64,000 nucleotides of DNA from CAWBRT01 sp963814745 (GCA_963814745.1 CAWFEA010000004.1:992001-1056000); one strand, 5' to 3'. Shown: positions 15,585-25,304, counted from the stretch's first letter. The notes: generated by a model from the letters alone, not told the origin. Made by a program: numbers and translations.

Positions 15585-16988
15585 ATGAAGAGCAATCTCA
15601 CACGAATTCTGATCGTCATCTTTATTGGAGCTGTGATTTGGTTTACCCCGGTGCCGGTTGGACTCAAGCCTCAGACGTGGCATCTGTTTGCCATATTCGT
15701 GACCACCATTCTTGGCTTCATCCTGCAGCCCCTGCCAATGGGCGCGTTCGCCTTTGTTGCGATCACCTTCACGATGCTGTCGCGCACGTTGAAGCCGCTT
15801 GAGGCAACGTCGGGCTTCAGCAGCGGGACCATCTGGCTGATCGTGTCGGCCTTTATCTTTTGCCGAGGCATCATTAAGACCGGTCTGGGCCGCCGCATCG
15901 CTTTCGAGCTGATGAAGAGGCTGGGTAGTAGCACGCTGAAGCTGGCCTACACCATGGTCATCACGGACTTGGTGGTCTCGCCGGCCACGCCATCCAATAC
16001 GGCGCGCGGTGGCGGCGTAGTGTTTCCCATCGCCCGCAGCTTGGCATCGGCCTTCGAATCGGAGCCAGGACCAAGCGGCCGCCGCATGGGCGCTTTCCTG
16101 ATGACGAACTGCTTCCAGGCCTCGACCATAACCTCCGCCATGTTCATGACTTCATGCGCGCCCAACCCGCTGCTGGTGGCTTTGACCGCTGCCGGCCTAG
16201 GATTGACGGTTACCTGGGGATCGTGGGCGCTGGCATCCATCGTTCCGGGTATCGTTTCCCTGATCGTGATGCCGCTTGTGCTCTATGTGCTCTATCCTCC
16301 GGAAATTAAAAAGACGCCGCAAGCGCGGGCTATAGCCGAAAAAGAACTGGCTAAGATGGGGCCGATGACGCGGGCGGAAAAGATCGTAAGCGTGGTCTTT
16401 GTCAGCGCTATCGCCTTGTGGGCAACCTCGAGCCTGACAAAGATCGACGCCACCACAGTGGCCATGCTGACCGTCTCCGTGCTTCTGCTGACGAAGGTTA
16501 TTGACTGGAAAGACGCGCTCGAAGAGCGGGGATCGTGGGACACCCTGATCTGGCTGGGTGGCCTGTTTGGACTGGCCGATTATCTCGACCGCATGGGTTT
16601 TGGCAAGTGGGTCGCTCAGTTGCTCGCCGGTATGATGAGTGGCTTCGCCTGGGTTCCAACGCTGGCCATTGTGCTGGTGATCTATTGCTATACCCACTAC
16701 TTCTTTGCCGGGTTGTCGGCGCATGACGTCGCGCTGTACATCCCGCTTTGCCTGGTTGCCATCGCGGCGGGCGCGCCCAAGTATCTGGTGGTGTATTCCA
16801 TGATTTTTGTCTCCAGTCTGGTGGCCGGCCTGACGCACTACTCAACCGGCGTCGCTCCGATCTTCTTCGGCGCCGGATACGTCGATCAGCGCACCTGGTG
16901 GAAGCTCGGCTTCATTATGTCCGTGGTGAACCTCGTCATATGGGTGGGACTAGGTGGTGTGTGGTGGAAGGTGCTAGGAATGTGGTAG
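15585..16988 (+). CDS. DASS-family dicarboxylate carrier (SLC13/CitT-like)
   Basis: This 467-residue membrane protein has about a dozen hydrophobic spans. It carries the DASS repeat motifs SPATPSNTARGG (substrate-binding S-N-T type) in the first half and GLTHYSTGVAPIFFG in the second. The family moves di- and tricarboxylates such as malate, tartrate, succinate or citrate by Na+ symport or exchange. GGAAGGGA sits before the ATG. Adjacency to the mandelate-racemase-type enzyme, same strand, suggests an uptake-and-dehydration pair for one dicarboxylate, which is inference. Confidence 0.9.
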   Translation: MKSNLTRILIVIFIGAVIWFTPVPVGLKPQTWHLFAIFVTTILGFILQPLPMGAFAFVAITFTMLSRTLKPLEATSGFSSGTIWLIVSAFIFCRGIIKTGLGRRIAFELMKRLGSSTLKLAYTMVITDLVVSPATPSNTARGGGVVFPIARSLASAFESEPGPSGRRMGAFLMTNCFQASTITSAMFMTSCAPNPLLVALTAAGLGLTVTWGSWALASIVPGIVSLIVMPLVLYVLYPPEIKKTPQARAIAEKELAKMGPMTRAEKIVSVVFVSAIALWATSSLTKIDATTVAMLTVSVLLLTKVIDWKDALEERGSWDTLIWLGGLFGLADYLDRMGFGKWVAQLLAGMMSGFAWVPTLAIVLVIYCYTHYFFAGLSAHDVALYIPLCLVAIAAGAPKYLVVYSMIFVSSLVAGLTHYSTGVAPIFFGAGYVDQRTWWKLGFIMSVVNLVIWVGLGGVWWKVLGMW

Positions 16989-17113
16989 AAAGCGTGGGAC
17001 TAGAACTCCTTGAAGTCATGGGGAACCGCCGACCTTCAATTTGCCGATGCTGGTGATCCGAATCGGCGGTTTGTTGCCGGCAAGGCAGTCTTTAGTTTGA
17101 ATAGGAACCAGTG

Positions 17114-17446
17114 ATGAATGCACTTGACCAAATCGTTGGCTGGCTGATGATTGCCTTCGGGGTAGCTCAGTCCGTTACGAACTTCCGCATACAGTCGTCC
17201 AGTCATCTCACGTTGGCGCTTTCAGGAACAGCAGCGGCCATAATTGTCAGCGGTTTCCTCAACGTATCGCGCACCCGGCACAGCGACGGACTCACCCGAG
17301 CATTCTCCGTGATAGGGAACCTGCTGATCTTAGCGCTTGCGGTGGGGATTGCATGGCCTGTGCGCTACCACCTGTTGCACAATTGGCAGGCGATGGGAAT
17401 TCTGGTCGTAACTGTTATTGAACTGTTGTTTGCGTTCCGGGGTTAG
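17114..17446 (+). CDS. Small membrane protein, unknown
   Basis: A 110-residue protein with four hydrophobic segments, roughly at residues 5-22, 32-50, 66-85 and 90-108, and few charges. It starts at ATG 17114 about 125 bases after the DASS carrier on the same strand. No family is recognised. It may be a minor member of the same transcript. Confidence 0.55.
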   Translation: MNALDQIVGWLMIAFGVAQSVTNFRIQSSSHLTLALSGTAAAIIVSGFLNVSRTRHSDGLTRAFSVIGNLLILALAVGIAWPVRYHLLHNWQAMGILVVTVIELLFAFRG

Positions 17447-17710
17447 ATGCTTCCTCGGCCTCGGATTAGGGGAGCCGGTTTGGTCAGGCGGCGTTGGCCT
17501 CAAATTTGAACTGCGCTGCGATGTCAGCTACGCATGACCCCAAGAGACCTTATCGCATGACTGTGGTGAAATTTGTGGGGACTCTAAACCACATTGGGGC
17601 GAAAGTCGGCACATCCCGGTACAACTCGCCACATGCAACAAGTTATTGAGAAAATGAGGGTTGCAAGGTTATCTGCTTGCCGCTCAATAGCTTGGATTTT
17701 CGCCTGAAAA

Positions 17711-17752
17711 GGGTTTCAAGACCGCCTGTTTCAACCGCTCACACATCCCTCC
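17711..17752 (-). other. tRNA-Ser(UGA) 5' half, interrupted at the anticodon loop
   Basis: Read leftwards from 17752 the sequence begins GGAGGGATGTGTGAGCGGTT and continues to GGCGGTCTTGAAA. This is the acceptor strand, D arm and anticodon loop of a tRNA-Ser, with anticodon TGA in CTTGAAA. The expected 3' anticodon strand (ACCGC), long variable arm and T arm are absent; unrelated sequence follows. An integrase C-terminal remnant ends 17 bases away. It is probably a relic of site-specific integration, though which side was the element is unclear. Confidence 0.65.
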
Positions 17753-17768
17753 AACCTGTTGGCAACAT

Positions 17769-18032
17769 TCAGTTTACTCCTGATTCGGTCTGTTTGGCTA
17801 GTCTCCCGATAGTCTCCCGAAGCGCCGAGTCGAGGGCCAGCGCAGCGACTTTCGTTTCCTCAGGAATTGGTTTGATGTAATGGGCATCCGCAACAGCCTT
17901 CGTGTGCCCGAAGTGACGCGAAGTGATCTGAGAGTTGAGGCACGAAGTTAGAGCACATCCATGCGATGTGGGCTGGGACGGCACTGGGAGGGAGATGGGC
18001 TCGTGGCGCATTCGCGAAAATTGGCGGTGCAT
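17769..18032 (-). pseudogene. Tyrosine recombinase, C-terminal remnant
   Basis: Only the end of an integrase is recognisable: HFGHTKAVADAHYIKPIPEE carries the last catalytic histidine and the probable tyrosine nucleophile (AHYIKP), followed by the usual helical tail. The preceding residues do not match the rest of the catalytic domain, and the R and H-x-x-R motifs are missing. It lies directly beside the tRNA-Ser half, marking an old integration event. Confidence 0.65.
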
Positions 18033-18167
18033 ATCAGGTTTTGGCGCGAAAGGAGCTTAGTGACCCAACGCGATAAATTTCCTGAATGTTTTCAGAGCAG
18101 GGATTTAGAGTCTTCTGAGCAGGAGATTTAGAAAAGGGGGAGCCATGGAAGGGAAAGATCTTAGAGG

Positions 18168-18407
18168 ATGGCGGATATCTACGATGCGTTCCTGCAGGGC
18201 GACCACAAGAAAGCTTTGGCACCCCACATGAAGCTGCAAATCCTGAACCGTTTCCTGGAATATAACCCAGGCTACGTCGCGCCTTGCAAGGAAGCCTTAA
18301 AAATGATGGGACTCCCGGGCGGTCCGGTGCGCACGCCGCTTCCGCCGCTAACGCCCGCTCAGCGGAGCGATCTTAAGAACGCGCTGAAGAAACTGCAGCT
18401 CATTTAG
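18168..18407 (+). pseudogene. Dihydrodipicolinate synthase-like protein, C-terminal fragment
   Basis: The 79-residue frame reads DAFLQGDHKKALAPHMKLQILNRFL, then PCKEALKMMGLPGGPVRTPLPPLTPAQ and a final helix. This is the C-terminal helical bundle of the DapA/NAL aldolase family, where the sequence runs ...PVKxALxxxGL...RxPLxPL. The TIM barrel with its Schiff-base lysine is missing, so it is a remnant next to the recombinase scar. It is probably not functional. Confidence 0.65.
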
Positions 18408-18541
18408 CTTCTGCTCGTCACCATGACGGCAGACGAATCGTTTGACAGGTGAGGATTTTTCGGCCGATCCGTCTACCCCGAGACGAGTCCCCGGCGGAAT
18501 GCATGCCACCGCTGCCAAATTCCGCGAGCCATGCCAAGGCT

Positions 18542-20224
18542 TCAACTTTCCATCTTAAAACGGCTCGAAGCCAGGGAGTACAGCCGGCGAAACACCAGGC
18601 GGTTGATGGTGACGACCATGCACGCCATCACCATCGTGGCCACAAGCAGCGCGCGGAAGTTTCCGCTGTCCGTTGCCTGACTGATGATTGCGCCGAGGCC
18701 CACGGTTGACACCGTCTGACCGCGGAAGTGGAAGTACTCGGCCACAATGCTGGCATTCCATGCCCCGCCGGAGGCTGTCACCAGCCCCGTAATCAAATAC
18801 GGAAAAATTCCCGGCAACAGCAGCCTGCGCCAGCGCTCCATTTTAGTCAGATGGTATACGTTACAGACTTCTTTCAAGTCAGTAGGAATCGCCGCCGCTC
18901 CAGCGATGACATTGAATAGGACATACCACTGTGTTCCCAGCAGCAGCAGCACAATCGAAGCGATGCCCGGTCCGCCGCCAATGCGTATCAGCACGAGCAG
19001 GATGATGGGGAACAGCGCGGTTGCCGGAACCGACGCGGCGATCTGCGCGATAGGCTGCGCCACGGCGGACAGCTTCGGTCGCAGCCCAATTACCATTCCC
19101 ACGGGAATCGTCCAGAGCGCGGCAAGCACAAGCGTGAACTCGACACGAAGAAAGGTAGCTCCCGCTCCAACGAGGATGCCGCGCAGTTCCGGAGCGGTAA
19201 TGGACGCTGCTGTCGATAACATTTTTATAACGACATAACCTAGGGCGACCGCCGCTACCACTCCGGCCGCGGGCGCAAGCCATCGCACACGCCTGTGAGG
19301 ACGTGCCTTGCCCGCCTCGCTCCTCGAGAAGTGCAGGTCCAGAGCTTCGCGTGCGGGTGCGATTACCAGCCGCCGTCCAAGCGACAGCACATGCGAGCGG
19401 CGTAGCAGGTCGAGGACCATTGAGCGGGGAACCTCGGCCGACTCAACTTGCTCGAATTTAAATTTTTCCGCCCATGCGATGGGCGGACGCCAGACGACGC
19501 GGTCGATGGAGATGATGATGCCGATCATCACCGTCAATCCCCAAACAATCGCCGTCGTATTGCCCGCATTGGCCGCGGTTTGCAGATACGATCCCAGACC
19601 GGGCAGGCGCAGGTCACGATTTCCCAGGACGAACATCTCGCAGGCCATAAGAAAAAACCAGCCGCCCGCGACCGACATCATCGAGTTCCAGACCAACCCA
19701 TGGCAGCGTACGGCAACTCCAGCTGGTAAACTGTTGCCACCAGCTCAAGCGGTAGACCTGCGCCGCCTCCAGCATTTCCCGCGGAATGTTCTTCAGGGAG
19801 GAGTAAAAGCTAAAGGTCATGTTCCACACCTGCCCGGTGAAAATCAGCAGAATCGAGCCCAACTCCACGCCGAGTTGCGTCGGTCGGAAAAAGCGCCACC
19901 ATGGAAAGCATGACGCCGGGAAGAAAGCTAAGCACCGGAATGGATTGCAGCGTGTCGAGCAGCGGAACCATGAAGCGCTCCGCCTTGGCGTTGTGGGCGG
20001 CGACATAGCCATAAACCAGGCGAAGCCGAGGCTGCACGACATAGGCAACGGCGATGCGGCGCACAGAATAAAGGGCATATCGCGGCACGACGGAGGGCTG
20101 AAGGTCGAATTTGCGGTCTGCGCGTTGGCGGGCGCCGCGCCAGTATCGCGCGAAGCGCAAGCAGTCCATAAAACAGCGCCAATCCCGCGAGGATCACCGG
20201 CAGGTCAGTCCAACAGCGACGCAC
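18542..20224 (-). CDS. NitT/TauT-type ABC transporter permease, two fused membrane domains (frameshifted)
   Basis: The gene starts with GTG at 20224, five bases after the ATPase stop, and would give about 560 residues. The 3' two-thirds is intact. It contains a full BPD_transp_1 domain with the EAA loop EVCNVYHLTKMERWRRLLLPGIFPYLITG (split here for reading: EVCNVYHL..., then RRLLLPGIFP). The 5' third holds a second such domain (FMVPLLDTLQSIPVLSFLPG, ...NIPREMLEAAQVYRLSWWQQF) but is broken by at least four indels between 19.65 and 20.2 kb. Two fused permease halves mean it can pair with one ATPase type alone. No binding protein gene is nearby. The substrate is unknown. Confidence 0.8.
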
Positions 20225-20229
20225 TACTC

Positions 20230-22064
20230 TTAGGGATGCCTGTCAGAGTTGAGACCCCGTCTGATGGCATTCCGCGCTCTGAAGATGAAGCTCCTTGCCG
20301 AGACCGGCTTTCGTGAGTGCAGCGGAGCTGTCTCATCTGCGTCGACCGCAGTTGCGGGCTGGTGCAGCATCAGCTGGTCGCTCTCGGAATCGTAGGCGAA
20401 GAGTTCGGCATACCGGCCCCAGTTCAGAACGGTATCGATCTGCCGCTGGACTTCTTGTCGGAGAAGTGCTCATCCAGAATGTCGCGGAAAAATTCCAGCG
20501 GCATGGTTCGGTCCGACTTGCCTTCACAAGCGCGGCGATCATCTGTTGCAGCAGAGTGACATGGCGACGCGGCATCGCGGAACATGCTGCTTGCGCGCGG
20601 CGATATCGGCTTCGGCGAACGCCTTCCCTTCGGCGGTAATCTCCACGTCGCCGCGTTCCGACTTTGCGAAGCCCAGCAGCGCCGCGGTCTCGACGATCGG
20701 CAGAAGGTCATCGACCTCCATCAGCAGTTCGTCGGCAATGCGGTACAGGTCCTCCTTGCCGCCGCGATCGTTGAGCAATTCCAGCAGACCGGCCAGCGCG
20801 CCCGGCCCGGCGTGCGGCAGCATCTGCAGAGGCTTGGTCGCGTGCCCCGCCCGTGGGCGGCGCGCACTTCAACTCCGGCTGCGTCATCAGCTTGTAGATG
20901 TAATCCACGTAGAGCAGAAACTCGGCGGATTTGCGGTCGCGCGGCTGCGGCAGAGGCACTGCGAAAATCGGCGCGGATGCGTGGCCGGATTGCGCCCGAG
21001 CACGATGACCCGGTCGGCCAGCAGGACCGCTTCCTCGATGTTGTGGGTGACCAGGAAAATGCTCTTGGTGGGGATTTTCTTGCGCAGCCAGAGCTCCAGC
21101 AATTCGCCGCGGAGGTTCTCGGCGGTGAGCACGTCCAGCGCCGAAAACGGCTCGTCCATGAAAAGCATCTCGGGCTCGACGGCCAGCGCGCGGGCGAATC
21201 CCACGCGCTGCTTCATGCCGCCGGAGAGCTCCTTGGGGTAGGCGTTTTCGAATCCCTTCAGTCCCACCGAGGCCAATGCCGCAGCGCCCGCCGATGGCGC
21301 TCCCATGCTCTATTACCGCGCGCGAGCAGGGGAACTTCCACGTTCTCCAGCACCGTCAGCCATGGGAACAACGCAAAGCTCTGGAAGACCATACCGACGT
21401 TTCGGCGACAATCATTCAATGGCTCCCCATGCCACAGTACGGTTCCGCCCGACGGCGGCGCCAGTCCCGAGAGGATGCGCAGCAGAGTAGATTTTCCCGA
21501 GCCGGAGGGGCCCAGCAACGCCGTAATTACCCCGGAATCAACAGCCAGGTCCATCGGCGCGATGACCTGAATGTGCTTGCCGTCCGGCTGGTCAAATCTC
21601 TTTTCGACCTGGTGAGCCTCAATGATTGCAGCCTCGGCCGGTGCGGCAGCGGGTGCGGCAGGCGCGACCGCCACGGCGCTTTCAGCGTCTTTGCCAGCGG
21701 ATATTTCGGGCGCCTCTCCCGAAATTTCCTCCATGAGCTGTTTCCAGGCCTCTTCCGGCAATTCGTCCAGGAACCTGAGTCGATCGGCAGGTGCAATGTG
21801 CTCAATGATGGCGCGCATCTCGGCCAGCGGCCGCGAGTGCAACAAAACATAGGCATGGTAGTAAGGGAAATTTATCGCCAGGGCGGCAGCAAGTTCGACC
21901 GGCAAGCGGCGGAACAGGTGCTGCTGTTCCTCAAAAGAAAGATCCGCAATTACGTCGGCCGCCACTGCGGGACTAAGTCCATGCATCAATGCGACGGCCT
22001 CATCCCAGCGTTTTCCGGCCAGGGCTGCGCGTAAGCTTTCGCCTGTTGCCACAGGGTTCCTCAC
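20230..22064 (-). CDS. ABC transporter ATPase with N-terminal MgtE_N-like domain and C-terminal AAA-associated domain (frameshifted)
   Basis: Three parts can be read. Residues about 10-115 (LMHGLSPAVAADVIADLSFEEQ..., FLDELPEEAWKQLMEEI) are helical repeats like the cytoplasmic MgtE N domain. After an Ala/Pro linker comes an ATPase of the NitT/TauT class: LLGPSGSGKST (Walker A), MVFQSFALFPW (Q loop), KELSGGMKQRVGFARAL (signature), LFMDEPFSALD (Walker B) and LVTHNIEEA. The C-terminal part (YRIADELLMEVDDLLPIVE..., then WGRYAEL in another frame) is the AAA-associated domain found on some of these ATPases. At least four indels split it between 20.4 and 21.3 kb. GTG at 22064 starts it; the permease follows at five bases. 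Confidence 0.82.
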
Positions 22065-22344
22065 CAGGAGCGTTAAGCTCGATCTTCAAATTCCTGCCGG
22101 CAGGGAAAGCCCACGACCTCTTAGGGCCCTTCGGCGGCTCGCATAATTATCACACGCACGCCGCGCGTCTTACGAATCCGAGAACCTCAGGGTGACGACG
22201 AGCGCCGGCTTTTCCCCAAGGTGGAGTTAGAGAGCAAGTCTCCCCTTCGTTCACCTGCCATCCGCGAAAAAAAAGCTCGCGAGATTCCGCGAACTTCCTG
22301 GTTGCTGCTGGACGCGTTGGAGTTTGCAGCCGCCGGAGGTTATC

Positions 22345-22470
22345 ATGGCGGAACGGAAGAAATTGTACGAAGCAGCCGTGAAGAGCGACAACCAAAGCGC
22401 GTCAGTGGTGGTAACCCAGGACGCGACCTCCGAGGGCATGCCACCGGCGGGGTTAATCAATCAGCAATGA
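22345..22470 (+). CDS. Small ORF of 41 codons with a strong ribosome-binding site
   Basis: GGAGG lies six bases before the ATG at 22345, one of the best Shine-Dalgarno sites in this region. The product begins MAERKKLYEAAVKSDNQ and ends GLINQQ. It ends 36 bases before the URO-D-like gene on the same strand. No family is recognised. It could be a small partner protein or a leader peptide. The good site and spacing are the only evidence. Confidence 0.45.
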   Translation: MAERKKLYEAAVKSDNQSASVVVTQDATSEGMPPAGLINQQ

Positions 22471-22506
22471 ACCAGTCAATGGTCGCATCGTGACCAAGGA
22501 TTGCGC

Positions 22507-23569
22507 ATGAAAAGGGAGTATTACCTCGAACTCGCCGCCGCCGGTTTGCGCCTCCCGATCGGGATTGATCTTGTTCTGCACGAGAGTCCCGACCCCCAAC
22601 GAGTATTGCGCGACGGCTCCTTGCTGGCTGAGGTCGGGGCGAGCGCGGCGCGCCGCTACGCCAGTCCGCTGGCAATTCCGCTGATGGACCTCACCCTCGA
22701 AAAGGAAGATATGCTTCGCCTTCTGGGCACTGCGGAAGCGGAAGCCGAAACCTTCCATTTCGCCGAAGCCCCGGACGAAAGCACTCTGCAATTGCTGCGT
22801 CGCTCGGCGGACGCTTCCTTCGGCGCCCGCGGCCAAGCCCATATTGATTCGCTTCGCCATATCGCCACGAAGACCGATTTTTTCCCCATTGGCATGGCGA
22901 TTGGGCCGTTCTCGCTCATGACCAAATTGATGGCGGATCCGATCACCGCGATCGCCATGGCAGGAATGGGGATGACGTCGGAAGAAGACGCGAGCATTTT
23001 GCTGGCGGAGCGGTGCCTGGCTCTGGCGGAGACGGCCATCGCGCGTTCGCTCGCGGCGCAGATCAAAGCCGGCGCCAAGGCGGTCATGATCTGCGAACCG
23101 GCCGCCAACATCGTCTATCTATCGCCGCGACAGATGAGTTCCGGGTCGGACATTTTTGAGCGTTTCGTCATGCAGCCCAATCTGCGAAATCAAGTCCCAG
23201 CTAGCCTCGGCCGAAGTTGACTTGATCTTTCACGATTGCGGCGAGCTGAACGGATACATGGTGGAACAGTTTGCTAGCCGGCTTGATCCGGTGATTCTGA
23301 GCCTGGGCAGTTCGCGCACGCTCTGGGAGGATGCGGCCCTGGTTCCCAAAAGCGTCGTCCTGTTCGGCAATCTCCCGACGAAGAAATTCTACTCGGATGA
23401 GGCAATGCCCGACGAACACGTCAAAGCCATGACGCTGGAATTGAGAGATAAAATGCGGTCGGCCGGCCACCCGCATATTCTTGGTTCGGAGTGCGACGTA
23501 TTGCACGTTCCTGAGGTTGCCGCCAATATCCGGAGAAAGGTCGAGCTTATGCTCGCCTGCGGGCGATGA
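22507..23569 (+). CDS. URO-D/MtaA-CmuA-like zinc methyltransferase (one frameshift)
   Basis: The protein belongs to the uroporphyrinogen decarboxylase superfamily. The C-terminal half has FHDCGELNGYM and LGSECDVLHVP, which give the H-x-C ... C zinc-ligand pattern of MtaA/CmuA corrinoid methyltransferases rather than a true HemE. The N-terminal part (GIDLVLHESPDPQRVLRDG, FPIGMAIGPFSLMTKLM) also fits. The frame breaks near 23190: the first reading ends at 23220, and the second resumes at NLR-(I/K)-SQLASAEVDL. One missing base joins them into about 354 residues. The natural substrate is unknown. ATG 22507 is preferred to TTG 22501. Confidence 0.8.
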
Positions 23570-23915
23570 CCTCCCGACGGAATTCACCTGGAGACAGGCG
23601 CACCCCATGTCGGGAGCACCACGAACAACAACAAAAGAAAAATCGTTCGCATCCGGAATGCCTCTGTGTGGCGCGAATTATACTGCCGAGGCGCAGGCTG
23701 TTCGCGGGTACGAAAGTCCATGCCGAAGCTGGTCCAAACACCCAACAAGGTGTACGCTGGAAGCGTGTCACATTTGAGGTGAAGCCGGGGCGATCATCGA
23801 AGAACCGGCATGTTTCCGACTTTTCCCGAGTATGCGCACGACTGCCGTGCGTATCGGCGAGGGGACGATGATTCCCGATTCTAGGTCGGAGAAAAACTTA
23901 ATGACAGGAGAAACC
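23570..23915. other. Intergenic stretch
   Basis: No gene or RNA is recognised in these 345 bases. The last bases carry GGAGA before the ATG at 23916, and the preceding AT-richer stretch probably contains the promoter of the small exported protein. Confidence 0.4.
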
Positions 23916-24170
23916 ATGAAGAAAGCTATCGCAATTGGCGCCTTAGGTTTGTCGTTTGCCGCCGGCGCGGCGTTCGCCGCCAAAGTCCGTGATTGGCACG
24001 ATTTGGATGCGGCACGCGGTCACATTCAGGCAGCGATCCAGGAAATGAACCACGCCCGGGCCGCCAACAACTTTGACATGGCCGGACACGGTGCGAAAGC
24101 CGAAGACCTTCTGCATGCAGCCGAACGCGAAGTGAACCTCTCGATCGATGCGGCGAGGGCGGGCAATTAG
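23916..24170 (+). CDS. Small exported helical protein, unknown
   Basis: The ATG at 23916 has GGAGA five bases upstream and opens a good signal peptide (MKKAIAIGALGLSFAAGAAFAA). The mature part of about 62 residues is helical and rich in His, Ala and acidic residues (DLDAARGHIQAAIQEMNHARAANNF, then AEDLLHAAEREVNLSIDAA). The pattern resembles small periplasmic four-helix or coiled proteins. No function is recognised. Bases after the stop form an imperfect GC hairpin (TCGGA/TCCGA inside CCCAG/CTGGG, 24172-24219) without a T run. Confidence 0.65.
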   Translation: MKKAIAIGALGLSFAAGAAFAAKVRDWHDLDAARGHIQAAIQEMNHARAANNFDMAGHGAKAEDLLHAAEREVNLSIDAARAGN

Positions 24171-24513
24171 CCCAGGAAAACCTCGGAAGGGTGTCCGAAG
24201 ATCTGGGCGCCCGACTCCGCTAGCGATCTACTGCGGGTGCTCAATTGACACCCGGACTCCGCTTTAATGCGACGCCTTGGAATTCTCGCAGGGAAAGACA
24301 ATTCTGCTGTCAACCGTGCTGATTGGCGCGCATTTTCCCAGCCGCTTTCACCGCCAGTCCGTGACGCGCTCCAGCCGGCTGCTGAAATCGGGCAGTTTGA
24401 GTTGAACCTTTTCACCTCCCACATGTTTCGGTGAGAGCTCGCCCTGGCGTCGGGACTGGCAATCATCGGAAAATTTGTGTTTACTGGACGTAAAGTCTAT
24501 TTTGGAGTCGAAA
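24171..24513. other. Intergenic stretch before the cupin gene
   Basis: Apart from the hairpin at its left end, nothing coding is evident. A TTGGAGTCG stretch just before 24514 supplies the ribosome site of the cupin. Confidence 0.35.
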
Positions 24514-24879
24514 ATGAAGCTGTTCAAGTCAGCAGACTACATCAAGCAAGCGAATCCAAATCGCGAGCAATCGTATCGGCCGGAAATCCTGACCGCGCAA
24601 ATGGGGGCAAAGAGCCTTGGCGGCATGTTCGGTCTTCTTCCTCCGGGCGCCCAGGTGCCCTATCATTTTCACAACGCTCGGGAGTCGGTGATCATTGTCA
24701 TTGCCGGCGAGGCGACGGAAGTAATCGAAGGCAAAGAGATCACGATCAGCGCCGGCGACGTGTTGTTCGTGCCGGCGGGAGAAAAGCACCAGACCATCAA
24801 TCGTTCTGAAAAAGAGTTCCGCTATCTGGAGTTCTTCACTTGTCCGCCGCTCGGGGCAGATTTCCAGGAAGCGAAATAG
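24514..24879 (+). CDS. Single-domain cupin protein
   Basis: The 121-residue protein has both cupin motifs: PYHFHNARESVIIVIAGEAT (two His and a Glu as metal ligands) and AGDVLFVPAGEKHQ (last His). It is a small beta-barrel that probably binds one divalent metal. Cupins of this size can be isomerases, dioxygenases or sensors, so the reaction cannot be assigned. It is followed 47 bases later by ridA on the same strand, suggesting a shared transcript. Confidence 0.85.
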   Translation: MKLFKSADYIKQANPNREQSYRPEILTAQMGAKSLGGMFGLLPPGAQVPYHFHNARESVIIVIAGEATEVIEGKEITISAGDVLFVPAGEKHQTINRSEKEFRYLEFFTCPPLGADFQEAK

Positions 24880-24926
24880 CCACCTGCGTCAACACCCATT
24901 TTGCTGCCGAGACTAAACGGAGGAAT

Positions 24927-25304
24927 ATGCGCGAAGTTATTGTCACCGGGAATGCTCCACGGCCCATCGGCCCTTATTCACAGGCTATCAAGGCAAACGG
25001 GTTTATCTTTCTGAGCGGGCAAACCCCTATCGATCCCGTTACGCAGGAGCTGGTTGCCGGGGGAATAGCCCAGCAGACCGAGCGCGCTCTGAAGAATCTC
25101 GAGGGAGTTCTCCAGGCCGCCGGCTCAAGTCTGGACAAAGTCGTGCGTTGCGGGGTGTTTCTGAAGGACATGAACGACTTTGCGGCCATGAACGAGGTGT
25201 ATGGCAAGTTCTTCAAAGGCAATCGACCGGCGCGCACAACTGTGCAGGCGGCGCGGCTGCCTAAAGACTGCGTGGTTGAAATCGACGCCATCGCCGTGGA
25301 ATAG
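24927..25304 (+). CDS. ridA: RidA family 2-iminobutanoate/2-iminopropanoate deaminase
   Basis: The 125-residue protein matches the YjgF/YER057c/UK114 family across its length: PRPIGPYSQAIKANGFIFLSGQ at the start and RPARTTVQAARLPKDCVVEIDAIA at the end, with the active-site Arg (PART) and the terminal Glu. RidA hydrolyses reactive enamine/imine intermediates made by PLP enzymes, protecting them from damage. A perfect AACGGAGGA site sits before the ATG at 24927. It follows the cupin by 47 bases. Confidence 0.93.
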   Translation: MREVIVTGNAPRPIGPYSQAIKANGFIFLSGQTPIDPVTQELVAGGIAQQTERALKNLEGVLQAAGSSLDKVVRCGVFLKDMNDFAAMNEVYGKFFKGNRPARTTVQAARLPKDCVVEIDAIAVE

